From: Peribacillus glennii
GTDB taxonomy: Bacteria > Bacillota > Bacilli > Bacillales > DSM-1321
Assembly: GCF_003429105.1 (NCBI RefSeq)
Contig: NZ_QVTD01000003.1
Span: 310,001 to 374,000, forward strand
Direction: 5' to 3'
DNA: 64,000 bases
Positions within the stretch are counted from its first letter, which is position 1; each line of letters opens with the position of its first letter. Shown here one piece after another: positions 8,652 to 17,611 of this stretch. The notes under the pieces are model-generated. The model had not been told where the DNA came from. It searched no databases and saw only the letters and a list, made by a program, of their open reading frames with translations. The position numbers and the translations under genes are program-made.

Positions 8652-10112
8652 TTAATACCGGGCAGTAAGCATTTTTTTGCGCGTATAAAACTCTACCCCG
8701 TCCTTGCCATTAGCGTGAAGGTCACCATAAAACGATTTTTTATAACCTGAGAATGGGAAAAAGGCCATTGGGGCAGGAACTCCCAAATTCACTCCCAGCA
8801 TCCCTGCTTCGATCTCATCCCGGAACTGCCGGATTGCTTTTGCACTATCCGTATAGAGGCAGGCGCCATTCGCAAATTCCGATTCATTGGCAACTTCAAT
8901 GGCCTCATCAAGGCTTTCAACTCGGACTACAGATAATACAGGCGCAAAAATCTCATCTCTCCAAATATTCATGTTTGTCTTTACGCCGTCAAAAATGCTA
9001 GGCCCTAGAAAATAGCCGTCTTCAGCAACCTGGTCATTCCGGCCATCCCTGACCAACCGGGCTCCTTGTTCTTCCCCTGATTCAATATATTTCAGCGTCC
9101 GCTCCTTATGGGATTCCCTTATAACGGGTCCAAGGAATACGCCCTGATCCAGGCCGTTGCCAATAATGATTTCGTCAGCTGCCTGTTTCAGCCTGTTTAC
9201 AAGCTCATCGGCAATATTTCCTACTGCAACAACAACGGAAGTAGCCATACAGCGTTCCCCCGCAGACCCGAAAGCAGCCATCGTAATATTTCGGACGGCA
9301 TTTTCCAGATCGGCATCTTGCAAAACAATCGAATGGTTCTTCGCTCCTGCCAGCGCTTGAACGCGCTTGCCATTTGCAGCAGCTGTTTTATATACATACT
9401 CGGCAACTGGCTGTGAACCGACAAAAGAGACAGCCTTAACATCCACATGTTCCAGCAATCCGTTTACTACATCATGTGCACCATGAACAACATTTAGAAC
9501 CCCGTCTGGCAATCCGGCCTCTTTCATCAGCTCTGCCAAACGGTTCGCTAAAAGCGGTGTCCTTTCAGAGGGTTTCAAGACAAAAGTGTTGCCGCAAGCT
9601 ATTGCTAATGGGAACATCCAGCAAGGTACCATCATCGGAAAATTAAATGGAGTAATCCCACCGATAACGCCAATGGGATAACGGTACATGCCAGATTCGA
9701 TGCCTGTAGCTATATCCGGAAGCTGGTACCCCTGCATAAGTGTCGGAATTCCAGCTGCAAACTCCACACATTCGATGCCGCGCAGTACTTCTCCATGCGC
9801 TTCTTCATAGCTTTTTCCGTTCTCTCTGGTGACCAGTTTAGCCAGCTCATCCCAGTTCTCCGTCAAGAGCTGATGGTAGCGGAACAGAATGCGGGCTCTC
9901 TGGGGAACGGCTACTCGCTTCCATGACGTGAATGCTTCTTTCGAAACAGCCACTGCGTGATCCAAATCTTCACGGGTTGAAAGAGGGACTTTTGCAAGCA
10001 ACTGCCCATTAGCCGGATTCAGGACATCATCATGCTTCTCGCTAGCGGACTCAACCCAAACGCCGCCTATAAAATTCCGTAAAACTTCTTCTGCCGGTTT
10101 GGTAACACCCAT
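8652..10112 (-). CDS. mmsA: CoA-acylating methylmalonate/malonate-semialdehyde dehydrogenase
   Basis: An aldehyde-dehydrogenase-fold protein of 486 residues. The catalytic Cys lies in the [12 protein letters not shown] motif characteristic of the MmsA/IolA branch, which oxidises malonate or methylmalonate semialdehyde to acetyl-CoA or propionyl-CoA with NAD and CoA, releasing CO2. I place the start at ATG 10112 because GGAGG lies 9 bases upstream; a longer reading from 10136 has no site and would contain this ribosome site within its coding sequence. It works with the aminotransferase downstream to finish beta-alanine/beta-aminoisobutyrate catabolism. A candidate operator (10190-10209) lies about 85 bp upstream and resembles sites ahead of the PreTA operon and the carbamoylase. 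Confidence 0.9.
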   Translation of the reverse strand: MGVTKPAEEVLRNFIGGVWVESASEKHDDVLNPANGQLLAKVPLSTREDLDHAVAVSKEAFTSWKRVAVPQRARILFRYHQLLTENWDELAKLVTRENGKSYEEAHGEVLRGIECVEFAAGIPTLMQGYQLPDIATGIESGMYRYPIGVIGGITPFNFPMMVPCWMFPLAIACGNTFVLKPSERTPLLANRLAELMKEAGLPDGVLNVVHGAHDVVNGLLEHVDVKAVSFVGSQPVAEYVYKTAAANGKRVQALAGAKNHSIVLQDADLENAVRNITMAAFGSAGERCMATSVVVAVGNIADELVNRLKQAADEIIIGNGLDQGVFLGPVIRESHKERTLKYIESGEEQGARLVRDGRNDQVAEDGYFLGPSIFDGVKTNMNIWRDEIFAPVLSVVRVESLDEAIEVANESEFANGACLYTDSAKAIRQFRDEIEAGMLGVNLGVPAPMAFFPFSGYKKSFYGDLHANGKDGVEFYTRKKMLTARY

Positions 10113-10189
10113 TTCAAAACCTCCATTAAGTTTCATAGTTATGTAACTTTATATTGTCCTCATTATAGCTGGGGGAGCCAGTCCATTCA

Positions 10190-10209
10190 TTAGACATTTT
10201 GTATACAAA
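10190..10209 (-). promoter_or_regulatory. Candidate pyrimidine-regulon operator, site A
   Basis: TTAGACATTTTGTATA followed by CAAA contains the perfect palindrome TTTGTATACAAA (10198-10209). Closely similar sequence occurs at 17503-17518 and 18948-18965, each 85-115 bp before another gene of the same pathway. The factor is unknown; the PucR protein encoded next door or an FCD-GntR are candidates. Confidence 0.5.
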
Positions 10210-10292
10210 TCGTTGAAATTAATTAACAGTTTGTTAGTAAATACGAGAGAGAAAACATTAGCCGAAAAGGTAAAAATGAATACTATGCCCCC

Positions 10293-10317
10293 AAAAAAAG
10301 CTCCATAAATGGAGCTT
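10293..10317 (-). terminator. Rho-independent terminator after the PucR gene
   Basis: Arms AAGCTCCA and TGGAGCTT (10298-10305 and 10310-10317) with a 4-base loop. On the minus strand the stem is followed by seven Ts. It lies just after the regulator stop at 10321 and so separates it from mmsA. Confidence 0.85.
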
Positions 10318-10320
10318 CAG

Positions 10321-11937
10321 CTAAATTTCATACCACAACAGACTATGTTTTTCCGTGCTCAATAAATAATCATGTGCCAGCAGCATGAATTCAATGGCTA
10401 AACGTCTTTCCGATTTCATAAAATCATTGCCGAGGAGCTTTTCCAGCTTTTCCAGCCGATGATACAGAGTTTGCCGTACGATAAATAACTTTTTAGAAGT
10501 TTCTTGTTTAGAGCCATTACATCTTAAATAGGTTTTTAACGTAACCATCAATTCCCCGTTAAATTGTTGGTCATATAAAATCACAGGTTCCAGGTATTCC
10601 TTCACGGTTTCCTCCAGATTGCTATGCTCTTTTATCAATGACAAAATCCGGTGCATATGCAAGTCCTGGTAAAAATAACTTTTATTTTCATCTGTTAAAG
10701 AATCCTGTAAAACAAGCGCCTCTTTTGCTGATTTATAGCTCTTATATATGTCACCTAGATTGAAAACATACTTTCCTACACCAAATGCCACACCCGACAT
10801 TCTCTTCCTGCCTGTCCTCTCGGAATTATTAATTCGGTCAAATGCATCTGCCATTCTCTCTTTCCAGCTTTCCGGGGAACGTTTGTCGCCAAGAATAAAG
10901 ATCAAATGATGCTGCATTTCCGTTGGGAATATCTGGAATCCCACTTGTTCAAACATGGTCCGGAACAATAATTTGAAATACGTACGGTCTACCGCGGAAT
11001 TCTTCCGTGTAACAGGCGGAAGTTTACAAATACATACGGCAGCGCCATGGAGTTTCAATCGGGGATGACTGAATGAGAGTTGATTGCGGATCGCTTCATC
11101 ACTATTCTCTCCGTCGAGCCAGCTCCTGATCCACGTGCTTTCTTCTGCTGTTTTTTTCTCTTCTACATATAGATCCCGCAAAAAATGCTGGGCAAGAGCC
11201 GTAGCGGTCCGATCTAAAATAATCAAGTCAAATTCATTTAATTCCCTTTGTTGTGAATAGATGACGAGCTCTGCATAAGGTTCACCAAGAATCTGGATCG
11301 ATTGCTTACAAGCGCAGGGATCAGTTTGGTTTTTGGTTTGATTTACCCTTTCGACCAGTTGTTTTAATGTGTCTTCCCTTATATTTGGTATTGCTTTATA
11401 CTCTTGATTATTAAATAGAATCAAAACTTGCATATCTAAGTAGTTTTGCATAAATTTCAAAATCTGGTCGTAATGGTTTACTTCAAGAAGCATCTTATTC
11501 AGTTCCTGGGAGTAGCTTTCTATTTTGGAAATAAGCAGATATTGTTTGTTTATGATGATGGAATGCAAATCGTGGGTAATTTCAACAAAGGGCACTTCCT
11601 GGCGGAATAGTATGATTGGGAAATTATGATTGTTTGCTAATTTGATCACTTCTTGCGGTATCTCTGATACATGGGCGCCTATTTCGATGCACATGCCGGA
11701 AGCATGGGTGTCAATCAATTGCTTTATAAAGGGGAGTAATAGCGTCTCATCGTCCTTCCAGCCTAATCCGGTGGTCAGGATTAGCTCATTTCCATTTAAC
11801 AAGTGGGTAATTTGTGTGGATTCCACTACATGGACCCATTTTACCAGCCGTTTTTTACCCTCTTCCCCTGCCAGCATCTCGCTGGTGTTAAAATATTTTC
11901 GTCTTAAGATTTCTTCAATGGTGATAAAAGATTTCAT
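10321..11937 (-). CDS. PucR-family transcriptional regulator
   Basis: A 538-residue regulator with an N-terminal PucR-like ligand domain (about 1-130) containing LLNGNELILTTGLGW and a long middle domain. The C-terminal PucR-type helix-turn-helix (about 475-525) reads LRCNGSKQETSKKLFIVRQT and LYHRLEKLEKLLG. PucR proteins are usually activators of purine or pyrimidine degradation genes that respond to a pathway intermediate. Its place between mmsA and the second dihydropyrimidinase makes it the likely controller of the 2-19 kb genes. It has its own terminator, so it is transcribed separately from mmsA. The start is ATG 11937 with an AAAGGGGTTGG-type site. Confidence 0.9.
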   Translation of the reverse strand: MKSFITIEEILRRKYFNTSEMLAGEEGKKRLVKWVHVVESTQITHLLNGNELILTTGLGWKDDETLLLPFIKQLIDTHASGMCIEIGAHVSEIPQEVIKLANNHNFPIILFRQEVPFVEITHDLHSIIINKQYLLISKIESYSQELNKMLLEVNHYDQILKFMQNYLDMQVLILFNNQEYKAIPNIREDTLKQLVERVNQTKNQTDPCACKQSIQILGEPYAELVIYSQQRELNEFDLIILDRTATALAQHFLRDLYVEEKKTAEESTWIRSWLDGENSDEAIRNQLSFSHPRLKLHGAAVCICKLPPVTRKNSAVDRTYFKLLFRTMFEQVGFQIFPTEMQHHLIFILGDKRSPESWKERMADAFDRINNSERTGRKRMSGVAFGVGKYVFNLGDIYKSYKSAKEALVLQDSLTDENKSYFYQDLHMHRILSLIKEHSNLEETVKEYLEPVILYDQQFNGELMVTLKTYLRCNGSKQETSKKLFIVRQTLYHRLEKLEKLLGNDFMKSERRLAIEFMLLAHDYLLSTEKHSLLWYEI

Positions 11938-12026
11938 CCATCCAACCCCTTTACCTAAGACTAACTATTCCCATTATAATGAAATAAATGGCGAAGCTCT
12001 ACTGCTTTGTTAGTTTTTCTTACACC

Positions 12027-12053
12027 AAAAAAAGACAAGATTCTCACCTTGTC
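12027..12053 (-). terminator. Terminator of the small ORF at 12069
   Basis: GACAAG (12034-12039) pairs with CTTGTC (12048-12053) across 8 bases. On the minus strand seven Ts follow. It lies 15 bases after the stop of the small gene and so supports that this gene is expressed. Confidence 0.75.
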
Positions 12054-12068
12054 CCATTGTTACTTTGA

Positions 12069-12278
12069 TCATCGATTCCTATTTATGAGGATAACAGAAA
12101 AGTATTTTCGTCCATCAGCCGTTTTGATATGCAGCTGCTTCATATCGCCGGCCTTTTTTGATTTAAAATCTACAAATGCTCCGCTAAGATTTTCCGTTAC
12201 ATGTTCGATTTGATATCCCTCTCCTATCAATAAATCGATTTGTTCCCTTTCCGCCAGGTATTCCTGATAATCCGACAT
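12069..12278 (-). CDS. Small conserved-looking protein, function unknown
   Basis: A 69-residue soluble, acidic/charged protein starting MSDYQEYLAEREQIDLL. GAGGG lies 6 bases before ATG 12278; another in-frame ATG two codons upstream overlaps that site and is unlikely. It has its own terminator directly downstream, which argues for a real transcription unit. No signal peptide, membrane segment or known motif is visible. It lies between the second dihydropyrimidinase and PucR in the same direction and may be carried on the operon's transcript. I do not recognise the family. Confidence 0.6.
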   Translation of the reverse strand: MSDYQEYLAEREQIDLLIGEGYQIEHVTENLSGAFVDFKSKKAGDMKQLHIKTADGRKYFSVILINRNR

Positions 12279-12365
12279 AAACATCCCTCATTTATTTATA
12301 TTCGCCCCCATTAAGTTTGGGGCATGTTCTAAAATCAGAAACTCTTAAGAGTCTTTATGGCAAAA

Positions 12366-13784
12366 TTATACGGACATGCCCTCTTTTTCACCTGTTGGAT
12401 GAAAACTTCCGTATTTAGCTCTTTTCAGGTATTGGCCTTTGCCGGGTGCTCCGACAAAACTCTTGTCCTTAATTACGAATTGTCCCCTTGATAAGACAGA
12501 AACAGGCTCGCCCGCCACCTTCATTCCTTCAAACGCATTATAATCAACAGCCATATGATGGGTACTAGCTGAAATCGTTCTTTCTGCTGCAGGATCAAAG
12601 ATAACGATATCTGCATCAGCCCCAACCGCTATCGTACCTTTTTGCGGATAAAGCCCGAATAACTTTGCAGATCTGGTTGAAGTGATGTCTACAAATTGAT
12701 TTAAGGAGATTCGCCCTTTTGTGACGCCTTCAGAGAACAAAATACTCATGCGGTCTTCGATAATGGGTCCACCATTCGGTATTTTTGTGAAATCATCCTT
12801 TCCAAGGTCCTTTTGCCCTTTAAAATCAAAAGAACACTGATCGGATCCTATTGTTTGCAGCTGGCCATTTTTCAACGCATTCCACAGGACATCCTGATGC
12901 CGCTTTTCCCTTAGCGGCGGTGACCAGACGTACTTTGCGCCTTCGAAGTTAGGCTTTTCTAGATAGGATTGATCAAGAACCAGATATTGCGGGCATGTTT
13001 CTCCCCATATATCAAAACCTTTATTTCTGGCTTCTATGATTCTCTCAACCGCGTCCTCACAGGACACATGTACGACATAAAGTTGGGAATTAGCCAGTCC
13101 AGCTAGCTGGGCAGCTCTGCCTGTTGCCTCTCCCTCAATTTCAGGTGGTCTTGTTAACGCATGATAAATTGGCTCCGTTTTTCCTTCTTCCAGAGCTTTT
13201 TTTGTTAAATAATCAATGACATCCCCATTCTCCGCATGGACCATAACCAGCGCGCCATGTTCCTTGGCTGTGACCAAAGTGCGGAAAAGGGTTTCATCAT
13301 CAGCCTGGAACACATTTTTATACGCCATGAACACTTTAAAAGAGGTTATTCCTTCCTTTTCTATTACACTAGGTATTTCTTGTAAGACATTTTCGTTTAT
13401 TTCAGAGATCATCAAATGAAATCCATAATCGATGACCGCTTTATCCCTTGATTTGTTGTGCCAAGTTTCAATCGCTGTTTTTAAGGGCTTGCCCTTTTCA
13501 GTTAAACAGAAATCGATCACCGTTGTTGTTCCGCCAAAAGCTGCCCCGATTGTACCGGTTTCAAAGTCGTCTTTTGTTACCGTTCCTCCAAAAGGCATTT
13601 CCAGATGTGTATGCGGATCAATCCCTCCAGGTAGAACAAAACAACCTGATGCATCAATGACTTCAGCCCCGTCAGAGGCGAGATTGCTCCCGATTGCCGT
13701 AATTTTTTCATTTTCAATCAATATATCTGCCACATAGGTATCCGAGGCAGTGACGATTGTGCCGCTTTTAATTATTTTCTTCAT
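12366..13784 (-). CDS. hydA: Dihydropyrimidinase / hydantoinase (copy 2)
   Basis: A 472-residue paralogue of the enzyme at 1968. Metal ligands in order are His58 and His60 (DPHTHLE), carboxylated Lys150 (FKVFMAYKN), His183 (VHAENG), His239 (VHVSCED) and Asp315 (GSDQCSF). I choose ATG 13784, which has AGGGGG 6 bases upstream; longer readings run into preA. The gene follows preA with a small gap, giving a PreT-PreA-dihydropyrimidinase order that matches the first two steps of reductive uracil/thymine degradation. It opens dihydrouracil or dihydrothymine to N-carbamoyl-beta-alanine or N-carbamoyl-beta-aminoisobutyrate. Of the two copies this is the better candidate for the true pyrimidine enzyme. 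Confidence 0.92.
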   Translation of the reverse strand: MKKIIKSGTIVTASDTYVADILIENEKITAIGSNLASDGAEVIDASGCFVLPGGIDPHTHLEMPFGGTVTKDDFETGTIGAAFGGTTTVIDFCLTEKGKPLKTAIETWHNKSRDKAVIDYGFHLMISEINENVLQEIPSVIEKEGITSFKVFMAYKNVFQADDETLFRTLVTAKEHGALVMVHAENGDVIDYLTKKALEEGKTEPIYHALTRPPEIEGEATGRAAQLAGLANSQLYVVHVSCEDAVERIIEARNKGFDIWGETCPQYLVLDQSYLEKPNFEGAKYVWSPPLREKRHQDVLWNALKNGQLQTIGSDQCSFDFKGQKDLGKDDFTKIPNGGPIIEDRMSILFSEGVTKGRISLNQFVDITSTRSAKLFGLYPQKGTIAVGADADIVIFDPAAERTISASTHHMAVDYNAFEGMKVAGEPVSVLSRGQFVIKDKSFVGAPGKGQYLKRAKYGSFHPTGEKEGMSV

Positions 13785-13794
13785 CATCTTCCCC

Positions 13795-15075
13795 CTATTT
13801 AACTGTATTCCTTTGCCTAAGCAAACCAATGGCTGATTGCCGTTCATTCCAGGTCATTGGAGGCAAATCACTTTTCAATTCAACCATATCGATGGCACCA
13901 TCCACAGGACAAACGATTGAACATAGGTTGCATCCTACGCAATCATCCTCACGAACACGTAAATACGGACGTCCATTTGAGTCCTGAAGCATGTCAATGC
14001 ATTGATGGGATGTATCCTCACATGCGATATGGCACTTGTTGCAGTTAATGCAAACTTCCTTATTAATTCTGGCAACAATTTTATAGTTTAAATCCAGCTC
14101 TCCCCAATCCGAATATCTTGCCACAGATTTACCTACCAAATCATTGACTGAAGCCAACCCTTTTTCATCCAAATAGTTGGACAGGCCCTCAATCATATCT
14201 TCTACGATGCGGAACCCGTGGTGCATTGCTGCAGTACAAATCTGTACCCCAGTAGCTCCCATCAGCATAAATTCAACAGCATCCTGCCAATTTGAGATTC
14301 CGCCTATTCCAGAAATCGGCACATTGATCAACGGATTTCTTGCGCACTCTGCAACCATGTTTAACGCAATCGGCTTTACCGCCGGTCCGCAATAGCCCCC
14401 GTGTGCTCCTTTGCCCCCAACGTGCGGAATTGTATTCCAGGTATTAATGTCAACACCGGCAAGACTGTTTATCGTATTGATCATGCTTACTGCATCCGCA
14501 CCGCCCCTTACGGCGGATTCTGCTGTAACAGTGATATCAGTAATATTTGGTGTTAATTTCACAATTACTGGAGTTTTCGCTGCTTCCTTCGTCCAATAGG
14601 TTTGTTTTTCCACCAATTCCGGCACTTGTCCGGAAGCAGAGCCCATACCCCTCTCGGCCATCCCATGCGGACACCCAAAATTGAGCTCAAGTCCGTCAAT
14701 ACCGACATCCTCCACACGCTTAACGATTTCATGCCATTTTTCCTGCTTTGGCTCGACCATTAAAGAAGCGATGATTGCATGATTGGGAAATTTCTTTTTC
14801 GTTTCATAGATTTCCTTTAAATTCACTTCAAGCGGCCGATCGGTTATCAATTCAATATTATTAAAGCCGGCAACCCGTTGGCCATTAAAGCTGACTGCTG
14901 CGAAACGGGATGAAACATTCAAAATCGGGTCCCCCAATGTCTTCCAAACGGCTCCTCCCCACCCGGCTTCAAATGCCCTTTGCACTTGATAACCAGAATT
15001 CGTAGGTGGTGCAGAAGCCAGCCAAAAAGGGTTTGGGGACTTGATTCCCGCAAGATTAGTGTTCAAATCAGCCAT
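13795..15075 (-). CDS. preA: Dihydropyrimidine dehydrogenase, FMN/Fe-S subunit PreA
   Basis: A 426-residue protein with a dihydroorotate-dehydrogenase-like FMN barrel (about 1-310). A C-terminal 2x[4Fe-4S] ferredoxin domain follows, with CINCNKCHIAC (from Cys342) and CVGCNLCSIVCP (from Cys379). With PreT it reduces uracil and thymine to dihydro forms using NAD(P)H. The substrate loop NFGCPHGMAERGMGSASGQ (about 132-150) is clear. The residue aligned with catalytic Cys671 of mammalian DPD (GMGLACGQ) is Ser148 here, from memory of the human sequence. PreA starts 25 bases after PreT ends and is followed at once by dihydropyrimidinase copy 2, so one operon is likely. Confidence 0.95.
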   Translation of the reverse strand: MADLNTNLAGIKSPNPFWLASAPPTNSGYQVQRAFEAGWGGAVWKTLGDPILNVSSRFAAVSFNGQRVAGFNNIELITDRPLEVNLKEIYETKKKFPNHAIIASLMVEPKQEKWHEIVKRVEDVGIDGLELNFGCPHGMAERGMGSASGQVPELVEKQTYWTKEAAKTPVIVKLTPNITDITVTAESAVRGGADAVSMINTINSLAGVDINTWNTIPHVGGKGAHGGYCGPAVKPIALNMVAECARNPLINVPISGIGGISNWQDAVEFMLMGATGVQICTAAMHHGFRIVEDMIEGLSNYLDEKGLASVNDLVGKSVARYSDWGELDLNYKIVARINKEVCINCNKCHIACEDTSHQCIDMLQDSNGRPYLRVREDDCVGCNLCSIVCPVDGAIDMVELKSDLPPMTWNERQSAIGLLRQRNTVK

Positions 15076-15100
15076 TTTGTACCTCCTCTACCCTATTTTT

Positions 15101-16468
15101 TTATGCAGTAGCGATGGTCTCACTTGCCAGCTTCCTATGAATCTCAATTGCTACTTTTTTTCCTTGCTCCGCAGCTGATACGACCATTGCTTCTCCCTGG
15201 CCCTTTCCAAATACAACATCCCCGCATGCAAAGACTTTCTCATTGGAAGTTTGGAAGTATTGTCCCGCCAAAGTAACGACACCGCCATTATGCTTAAGTC
15301 CGAACTCCTCAATTAACTGTACGCGCCTCGATTGCCCAATTGCACGAATGACAACATCGACATCGATGACGAATTCTGAACCTTCCACTTTTAATGGGCG
15401 GCGTCTGCCATCTTCACCCGGTTCGCTTAAAACCATTTTTACACATTCAATTCCGGCAACGTTTCCGGTTTTATCAGCAAGGATCCTGTTAGGTGCCGTC
15501 AGCCAGTGGAACTCAACGCCATCCTGCTTGGCAAACTCATACTCAAATTCATAGGCAGTCATTTCTTCTATCGTTCTCCGGTACAGGATCTTCACATTTT
15601 CGGCACCAAGGCGGACCGAACAAGTTGCGGCATCAATCGCTGTGTTGCCTGCACCGATGACAGCTACCCTTTTACCAATAAATTCCCTGGAAATCTCCCC
15701 TTTTTTCGTCTCTTTAACAAATTCAATGGCGTCATAGACACACGGGAGATCTTCACCTTCAATCCCCACTTTAGGTACATCAGACATGCCTATTGCGAGG
15801 ACAACGGCATCATAATTTTTCAACAGTTCATTCGCGGGTATATCTTTTCCAATTCTTGTATTGGTACGTATCTCGACATCCAGGCTTCTTACCTGTTCTA
15901 CTTCCCAAAAAGAAATAGCCTGCGGCAGTCGAAAAGAAACAATGCCGTACGTATTCAGTCCCCCCGCTTTGTCTTCAGCTTCAAAAACGGTGACTTGGTA
16001 CCCAAGCAAAGCCAATTCACGTGCAGCAGACAGCCCTGAAGGACCGCTGCCGACAACTGCGACGGATTTCCCGTTCTTTTGTCCAGCCCTAAATAGCACC
16101 TGCTCGTTTTTTATTGCCCAATCTGTTGCATACTTCTGAAGATTTCCAATCATAATTGGGGTGGTGGAATGATTTAGTACACATGCACCCTCACATAGTT
16201 CTTCCGTTGGGCACACCCTTGCACAGCTTGCACCGACAGGATTGGCTGCCATGATGGCTGTTGCGGATCCTTTTAGATTGCCTGAAGCGATTTTTTTGAT
16301 GAATGTGGGGATATCAATGCCGGTAGGACATGCTTGAATGCAAGGAGCATCGTAACAGTATAAACATCGATTTGCTTCTTCTATCGCCTGGCGGTTTGTC
16401 AATCCAGGCTCAATTTCCTCAAAATTCCGTTCCAAATGCTGCAAGGAGATTCTCGCTACTTTACTCAA
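15101..16468 (-). CDS. preT: Dihydropyrimidine dehydrogenase, NAD(P)H/FAD subunit PreT
   Basis: A 455-residue GltD-type oxidoreductase. The N-terminal cysteine-rich Fe-S domain reads CLYCYDAPCIQACPTGID (about 36-55) and continues with CARVCPTEELCEGAC. Two Rossmann motifs follow, for FAD (VVGSGPSGLSAARELA) and NAD(P)H (VIGAGNTAIDAAT). It passes electrons from NAD(P)H to PreA. Together the two chains correspond to the N- and C-terminal parts of the single-chain mammalian enzyme. It lies 41 bases downstream of the decayed beta-ureidopropionase gene, so the promoter of the whole operon is probably in the 17.4-17.6 kb region. Confidence 0.95.
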   Translation of the reverse strand: MSKVARISLQHLERNFEEIEPGLTNRQAIEEANRCLYCYDAPCIQACPTGIDIPTFIKKIASGNLKGSATAIMAANPVGASCARVCPTEELCEGACVLNHSTTPIMIGNLQKYATDWAIKNEQVLFRAGQKNGKSVAVVGSGPSGLSAARELALLGYQVTVFEAEDKAGGLNTYGIVSFRLPQAISFWEVEQVRSLDVEIRTNTRIGKDIPANELLKNYDAVVLAIGMSDVPKVGIEGEDLPCVYDAIEFVKETKKGEISREFIGKRVAVIGAGNTAIDAATCSVRLGAENVKILYRRTIEEMTAYEFEYEFAKQDGVEFHWLTAPNRILADKTGNVAGIECVKMVLSEPGEDGRRRPLKVEGSEFVIDVDVVIRAIGQSRRVQLIEEFGLKHNGGVVTLAGQYFQTSNEKVFACGDVVFGKGQGEAMVVSAAEQGKKVAIEIHRKLASETIATA

Positions 16469-16509
16469 TCATCATTCCCCTTTCATCTATTTATTTAATA
16501 GAGGTGCTG

Positions 16510-17398
16510 TTATGGAAGAAGAGTCGTCATCTCCTGGTACGTTTCCGGCCGTCTGTCCAGATATAATTGCCAGGCACTCATAACTTCCCATATCAACTTT
16601 TTATCCAATTCACCAACAATCACTTCTTCTTTGTCACGGCTTGCCATAGCCACAAAGTTTCCTCTCGGGGGGGATAAATAAGATTGACTGTAAAATTCTC
16701 CCATGTTCCATGGTGCTTCGAAGCCTACGCGATTTATGGCTGCTTTATAATATCCCTTGGCAACTGCATGGGCAGGCTGTTCTAATTTCCATAAATATTC
16801 CGACGTCCCCGCAACTGTTGCCGAGGGATTAAACACAATTTCCGCTCCCTTCAGACCCAGCAAACGTGCCACCTCAGGAAAATGGCGGTTATAGCATATA
16901 TATACGCCTATTTTTGCAAAAGCAGTATCGAAAACTGGATAGCCCAGGTTGCCCGGTTTAAATTAGTACTTTTCCCAGAAATTGTATCCTTGGTCGCCAG
17001 CCTGGACTTGGGTAATATGATTTTTGCGGTACTTGCCTAAGTATGAACCGTCCGCATCAATGACAGCAGCGGTATTATAATATGTAGCTATTCCCTCTCG
17101 CTCATATAAAGGCAAAATGATGACGACTTGCAATTCCTTTGCTAACTCCTAAAATAGTTTTATTGTCGGTCCATTCGGCACTTCTTCCACAGCGTTGTAC
17201 CATTTCGGGGTTTGTTCAGCACAAATACGGTCCATAAAATATTCCCTGCAGGCAGATTCTTCGTGCAGATTTAGCTTTTGCCTCCCAAATTAGCTTGATG
17301 TGCTTTTCGATCGCTTTCTGCTTGTGAGCCTGTACAGGCCCATCCCAATGTACGTCATTTGCTGCCTGTATCAGGCTAATCATTACTTTGTCTGGCAT
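16510..17398 (-). pseudogene. Beta-ureidopropionase, inactivated
   Basis: Minus-strand sequence from ATG 17398 (GGAGGAGG ribosome site) to 16510 is recognisably beta-ureidopropionase: MPDKVMISLIQAANDVHW, then FYGPYL, KYRKNHITQVQ, GVYICYNRHFPE and the C-terminal SEYLWKLEQPAHAVAKGYY. It is broken by one frameshift (near 17222, just after GPYLC), an in-frame TAG in the KLF-ELAKEL segment (near 17152) and an in-frame TAA in the WEKY-FKPGN segment (near 16963). In addition the expected catalytic Glu of LQEIFYGP is Gly. The active-site Lys and Cys survive. The ribosome site is intact, so it may still be transcribed as leader of the PreTA operon. Its step is presumably done by the M20 enzyme at 17612. 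Confidence 0.9.
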
Positions 17399-17502
17399 TT
17401 CCGACCTCCTCCTCAAGGCATGATGGGTAGTGTGTCTATAAATCTTCAAGTATTATTTACACTAACGTTGGATTAATTTTATTATTATGGGCTGTCTATT
17501 TC

Positions 17503-17552
17503 ATTACACATTGTGTAACGAATGGAAAATATATTTTATACAAAATGTAAAC
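17503..17552 (-). promoter_or_regulatory. Candidate pyrimidine-regulon operator, site B (two inverted copies)
   Basis: CATTACACATTGTGTA (17503-17518) matches site A with two differences over the core, and TATACAAAATGTAA (17538-17551) is the same motif inverted. They lie 105-150 bp before the beta-ureidopropionase start that heads the PreTA operon. Confidence 0.45.
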
Positions 17553-17563
17553 TTCTTTTCCAA

Positions 17564-17603
17564 TGAAAAAGTGGGACCCTTAATGAAATGGCCCCACTTT
17601 TCA
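17564..17603 (-). terminator. Terminator after the M20 carbamoylase
   Basis: A stem of about 11-12 bp with one mismatch (17566-17578 with 17590-17602). It ends in a run of five Ts on the minus strand and is located 9 bases after the stop at 17612. Confidence 0.75.
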
Positions 17604-17611
17604 AGATTCCT

